From Candidatus Aenigmatarchaeota archaeon (GTDB taxonomy: Archaea > EX4484-52 > GLR71), in assembly GCA_023134675.1 (NCBI GenBank), contig JAGLUQ010000044.1, positions 1 to 7,055 on the forward strand: 7,055 bases of DNA, read 5' to 3'. Positions 4,060 to 7,055 of the stretch are shown piece by piece; position 1 is the stretch's first letter, and every line of letters starts with the position of its first letter. The notes beneath the pieces were generated by a model that had not been told where the DNA came from, did not search any database, and worked only from the letters and a program-made list of their open reading frames with translations. Both the position numbers and the translations under genes were made by a program.

Positions 4060-4089
4060 TAAAACATTATAATTGTTTTTGCGCGTGAT

Positions 4090-4093
4090 GGTG
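4090..4093 (+). promoter_or_regulatory. ribosome binding site of leuS
   Basis: GGTG lies five bases before the ATG at 4099. No other start occurs in frame between the stop at 4060-4062 and this ATG, which fixes the start. Confidence 0.5.
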
Positions 4094-4098
4094 TTTTT

Positions 4099-7055
4099 AT
4101 GGATGGATACGATTTCAAGAAAATAGAAAAGAAATGGCAGAAAAAGTGGGCAGACAAGAAAGCTTTTGAGGCTGAGAAAGGCTCAAAAAAGAAAAAGTTC
4201 TATGCTCTTGAGATGTTTCCTTATCCTTCCGGAAAGCTGCATATGGGGCATGTGCGCAATTTTTCTATAATGGATGCTGTAGCAAGGTATAAGAGGATGA
4301 CAGGCCATAATGTGCTATATCCTATCGGCTATGATGCTCTCGGGCTTCCTGCCGAGAATGCGGCGATAAAGAACAAGTCGGACCCTGAGACATGGACACT
4401 TAAATGCATCGAGATGATGAAAGAACAGCAGCAGTCTATGGGGTTCAGCTATGATATGTCCCGCGAGGTCGCGACATGCAGGCCTGAATACTATCGCTGG
4501 AACCAGTGGATGTTTCTGAAACTTTTTGAGAAAGGCATCGCCTACAAGAAAGAGGCGCCTATTAACTGGTGTCCCGGCTGTGCGACTGTGCTTGCAAATG
4601 AGCAGGTTGAGGACGGCAAGTGCTGGAGATGCAAATCTGTCGTTGTCAAGAAAGATCTTTCGCAGTGGTTCTTTAAGATTACTGATTATGCTGATGAATT
4701 GCTGGATGACCTGGATAAATTAGATGAATGGCCGGAAAAGGTCAAGGTTATGCAGAAGAACTGGATAGGCAGAAGTGAAGGTACAGAGATTTATTTTAAA
4801 GTTAAGGGCATGGACCTTACTATATCTACTTTTACTACACGGCCTGATACTGTGTTTGGGATAACTTATCTTGTTTTTGCGCCTGAGCATCCTGTTGTGA
4901 AAAAATTAATCAAAGGGACTAAGGATGAGAAGAAGATAATTAAGTTTATTGATGATACTGCAAAAAAATCAATGATTGAAAGGACGGCTGAAGGCAAAGA
5001 GAAGAACGGGATGTTTACAGGTAGGTATTTTATCAATCCTGTCAATGGTGAAGAATGTCCTATCTATGTTGCTGATTACGCTATTATGGACTACGGTACA
5101 GGCGCTGTGATGGCTGTGCCTGCGCATGACCAGAGGGATTTTGATTTTGCGAAGAAGTATAAATTGCCGGTCAAGGTTGTGATACAGTCTTCTTTGCTTG
5201 GTGCGGTCGCAGGCGTAAGCAAGAGCATAGAGTCGGAACTCAAAAAGCTGGATGTTGAATTTGTATTGAAAGATGGTGTCTATTTCATAAGATCCGCTTC
5301 TCAAAAGAAAGATGACATATTCCAATTGATTCAAAAATACATCAAAAAGGATAGCTATTCTGATATCTATGTGAATGGAGATGTCTTTGTTGTACTTAAA
5401 GACAAGATGTTCAATATATCAAAAAATGACATGAAAAAAGCTCAAGGAGAAATAGATAAATTAGATATTCCTGACGATTTTTCGGATTTGAGTAAGATAA
5501 AAAAGGAATGGAAAACTTTTGTAAATGATGATGTCTGGAATCTTGAGTTGAAAAAAGCCTATACCAATCTAGGCGTCCTTGTGAATTCAGGCGAGTTTGA
5601 CGGTACAGATAATGAGTCTGCTAAGGCCAAGATAACATCCTGGCTTGAGAAGAAAAAGCTAGGTAAGAAAACAGTCAACTACAAGCTTCGCGACTGGCTG
5701 ATATCAAGGCAGAGGTACTGGGGAACTCCAATTCCTATTGTCTACTGCGACAAGTGCGGGATTGTCCCTGTACCTGAGGAAGAGCTTCCTGTTGTCCTGC
5801 CGAAAGGTGCAAAGTTTGACGGGAAAGGCAATCCGCTTGAGACTGTGAAATCTTTTGTGAACACGAAGTGTCCGCTATGTTCTGGCAAGGCGAGGCGCGA
5901 GACTGACACGATGGATACTTTTGTTGACTCGTCATGGTATTTCTTCAGGTATACTGACAATATGAATGATAAGCTTCCGTTCGGTATGAAAGAGCATAAG
6001 TACTGGATGCCTGTGGACCAGTATATCGGCGGTGTGGAGCATGCTATTCTTCATCTTCTTTATGCCAGGTTCTTTACGAAAGCATTGAGAGATATTGGGC
6101 TTACTGCTGTAAATGAGCCTTTCAGAAAGCTTTTCACTCAGGGTATGGTCTTGAAGGACGGCATCAAGATGTCCAAGTCAGTCGGCAATGTGGTGGATCC
6201 GGGCATTATCATAGGCAAGTATGGTGCTGACACTGCAAGATTATTTATCATGTTTGCTGCGCTTCCTGAAAAAGAGCTTGAGTGGAGTGATAAGGGTGTT
6301 GTCGCATCTTACAGGTTCCTTAATAAAGTGCATAATCTTGTCGCGGATAACAAGGGTAAGATCATAAGTCTTAAGGCTGATGCCGGGAAGCTTGATGTGA
6401 AATCCAAGTATATGTTGAGCCTTGTGCATAAGACCATAAGGAATGTTACAGATGATATTGATAATTTCAGGTTCAGTTTTGCTATATCTGATATTATGCA
6501 GCTTTGCGGCGAGACTGCGAAATTTGCCAAGACTGCGGAAGACAAGATGCAGAGGGCTGTGCTTTCCGAGGCTGTCTATTCTATCATAAAGCTTATGTCA
6601 CCTTTTACTCCGCACCTGTCTGAGGAATTGTGGACTATGGTGGGAGGACATGGTATTCTATCTCTGTCTGTATGGCCACAGCATGATGAGGCATTGATTG
6701 ATAAGAAGGCTGACATGATGGATAAGTTTGTTAAGGACACTGTATCTGATATAAGGCAGATTGTTGATCTGATTGGTAAGGTGCCGTCTGCTGTGAATCT
6801 TTATGTTGCACCTTTGTGGAAGCATAAGATATATACTGTTGCTATGGGGAAGCCTAAGAATCTTATGGGTGAGATCATGGCTGATGCTGAGATCAGGAAA
6901 GTAGGGAAAGATGCGTCAAAGTATGCGCAGTCGTTGATGAAGAAGCCTGTGTTTGTTGATGTTTTAGCGCCTGCTGATGAGCTTTCGGCATTGAAGGAGT
7001 CTTTGGATTTCATATCTGAAGAGTTCGGTTGCAAGGTGAAGGTTATCCGGGCTGA
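4099..7055 (+). CDS. leuS: leucyl-tRNA synthetase, 3' end beyond the window
   Basis: This class I synthetase charges tRNA-Leu with leucine in the cytoplasm; 985 residues are visible and no stop is reached. The class I signatures are HMGH (48-51) and KMSKS (690-694). The CP1 editing domain, which removes wrongly attached amino acids, keeps TFTTRPDT (244-251) and VPAHDQRD with the conserved Asp344. Zinc-binding pairs are Cys158/161/175/178 and Cys550/553/591/594. The body ([63 protein letters not shown]) is of the bacterial type. Residues about 363-486 hold roughly 100 residues more than E. coli LeuRS has there. From about residue 875 the sequence ([39 protein letters not shown]) resembles the C-terminus of archaeal LeuRS. 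GC content is clearly higher than in the cassettes, as expected for a core gene. A leucine-rich leader ORF precedes it. Confidence 0.96.
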   Translation, partial: MDGYDFKKIEKKWQKKWADKKAFEAEKGSKKKKFYALEMFPYPSGKLHMGHVRNFSIMDAVARYKRMTGHNVLYPIGYDALGLPAENAAIKNKSDPETWTLKCIEMMKEQQQSMGFSYDMSREVATCRPEYYRWNQWMFLKLFEKGIAYKKEAPINWCPGCATVLANEQVEDGKCWRCKSVVVKKDLSQWFFKITDYADELLDDLDKLDEWPEKVKVMQKNWIGRSEGTEIYFKVKGMDLTISTFTTRPDTVFGITYLVFAPEHPVVKKLIKGTKDEKKIIKFIDDTAKKSMIERTAEGKEKNGMFTGRYFINPVNGEECPIYVADYAIMDYGTGAVMAVPAHDQRDFDFAKKYKLPVKVVIQSSLLGAVAGVSKSIESELKKLDVEFVLKDGVYFIRSASQKKDDIFQLIQKYIKKDSYSDIYVNGDVFVVLKDKMFNISKNDMKKAQGEIDKLDIPDDFSDLSKIKKEWKTFVNDDVWNLELKKAYTNLGVLVNSGEFDGTDNESAKAKITSWLEKKKLGKKTVNYKLRDWLISRQRYWGTPIPIVYCDKCGIVPVPEEELPVVLPKGAKFDGKGNPLETVKSFVNTKCPLCSGKARRETDTMDTFVDSSWYFFRYTDNMNDKLPFGMKEHKYWMPVDQYIGGVEHAILHLLYARFFTKALRDIGLTAVNEPFRKLFTQGMVLKDGIKMSKSVGNVVDPGIIIGKYGADTARLFIMFAALPEKELEWSDKGVVASYRFLNKVHNLVADNKGKIISLKADAGKLDVKSKYMLSLVHKTIRNVTDDIDNFRFSFAISDIMQLCGETAKFAKTAEDKMQRAVLSEAVYSIIKLMSPFTPHLSEELWTMVGGHGILSLSVWPQHDEALIDKKADMMDKFVKDTVSDIRQIVDLIGKVPSAVNLYVAPLWKHKIYTVAMGKPKNLMGEIMADAEIRKVGKDASKYAQSLMKKPVFVDVLAPADELSALKESLDFISEEFGCKVKVIRA
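5185..5556 (+). other. unrecognised insertion in the LeuRS editing domain
   Basis: Between LPVKVVI (ending at residue 362) and [14 protein letters not shown] (from 487) bacterial LeuRS has about 15-20 residues; here there are about 124. The segment is charged and looks folded (beta pattern [14 protein letters not shown] and [15 protein letters not shown], helix [13 protein letters not shown]). By hand count, bases 5281-5520 are about 28% G+C, against above 50% in conserved stretches such as 4321-4380 and 5701-5760. It has no intein splice residues and stays in frame. Confidence 0.7.

Noticed and set aside
3980..4098. T-box or tRNA-like element in the leuS leader
   Set aside because: No T-box sequence, no cloverleaf; the leader is explained better by the leucine ORF and hairpin.
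5185..5556. Intein in LeuRS
   Set aside because: No Cys/Ser at the first position, no HN plus Cys/Ser/Thr at the end, and no splicing blocks; the segment reads as part of the protein.
4526..7034. Several open frames of 60-120 codons overlapping leuS, mostly antisense
   Set aside because: They lie inside the well-conserved LeuRS frame and show no family motifs.

Overview
The window looks archaeal, most likely from an AT-rich DPANN-type lineage. Four start codons (positions 2160 on the minus strand; 2610, 3473 and 3999 on the plus strand) lie about 26-30 nt downstream of a TATA-like box, the spacing of leaderless archaeal transcripts. There is also an archaeal-style Thr/Gln-rich lipoprotein and poly-T terminators. 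No rRNA, tRNA, transposase or integrase gene is visible.

Layout. Bases 1-48 are the last codons of a plus-strand gene, followed by a T-rich terminator. A lipoprotein gene on the minus strand fills 119-1087. From about 1170 to 3945 lies an accessory block: three copies of a ~100-bp imperfect palindrome (1184-1283, 2291-2388, 3239-3336), each bounded by integron-style core boxes (RYYYAAC ... GTTRRRY, exact or with one mismatch). They delimit three one-gene cassettes: a PLD-family protein with two zinc ribbons (minus strand), a conserved unknown protein of the HPPID/KYW type (plus strand), and a small Cys-containing unknown protein (plus strand). The third cassette ends at an inverse core box with no palindrome behind it. 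The cassette genes carry their own TATA boxes.

The unusual point is that the two ends of each cassette are inverted repeats of each other in a cassette-specific way. The match goes well beyond the core box into two further blocks, so each cassette would form a long hairpin when circular or single-stranded. The sequences differ between neighbouring cassettes, and the central hairpin shows a compensatory base change. I read this as an integron-like cassette cluster without a visible integrase, with an extended folded recombination site.

Right of the cassettes, from 3968, is a leucyl-tRNA synthetase transcription unit. Its promoter is followed by a 16-codon leader ORF (MRESEMSSTLLLALLL) with six leucine codons among seven, overlapping a GC-rich hairpin, and then by leuS at 4099, which runs off the window. 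This looks like a leucine-sensing leader peptide. The synthetase has a bacterial-type body with intact HMGH, KMSKS and editing residues, an unrecognised AT-rich insertion of about 100 residues near the end of the editing domain, and a C-terminal part that resembles archaeal rather than bacterial LeuRS.
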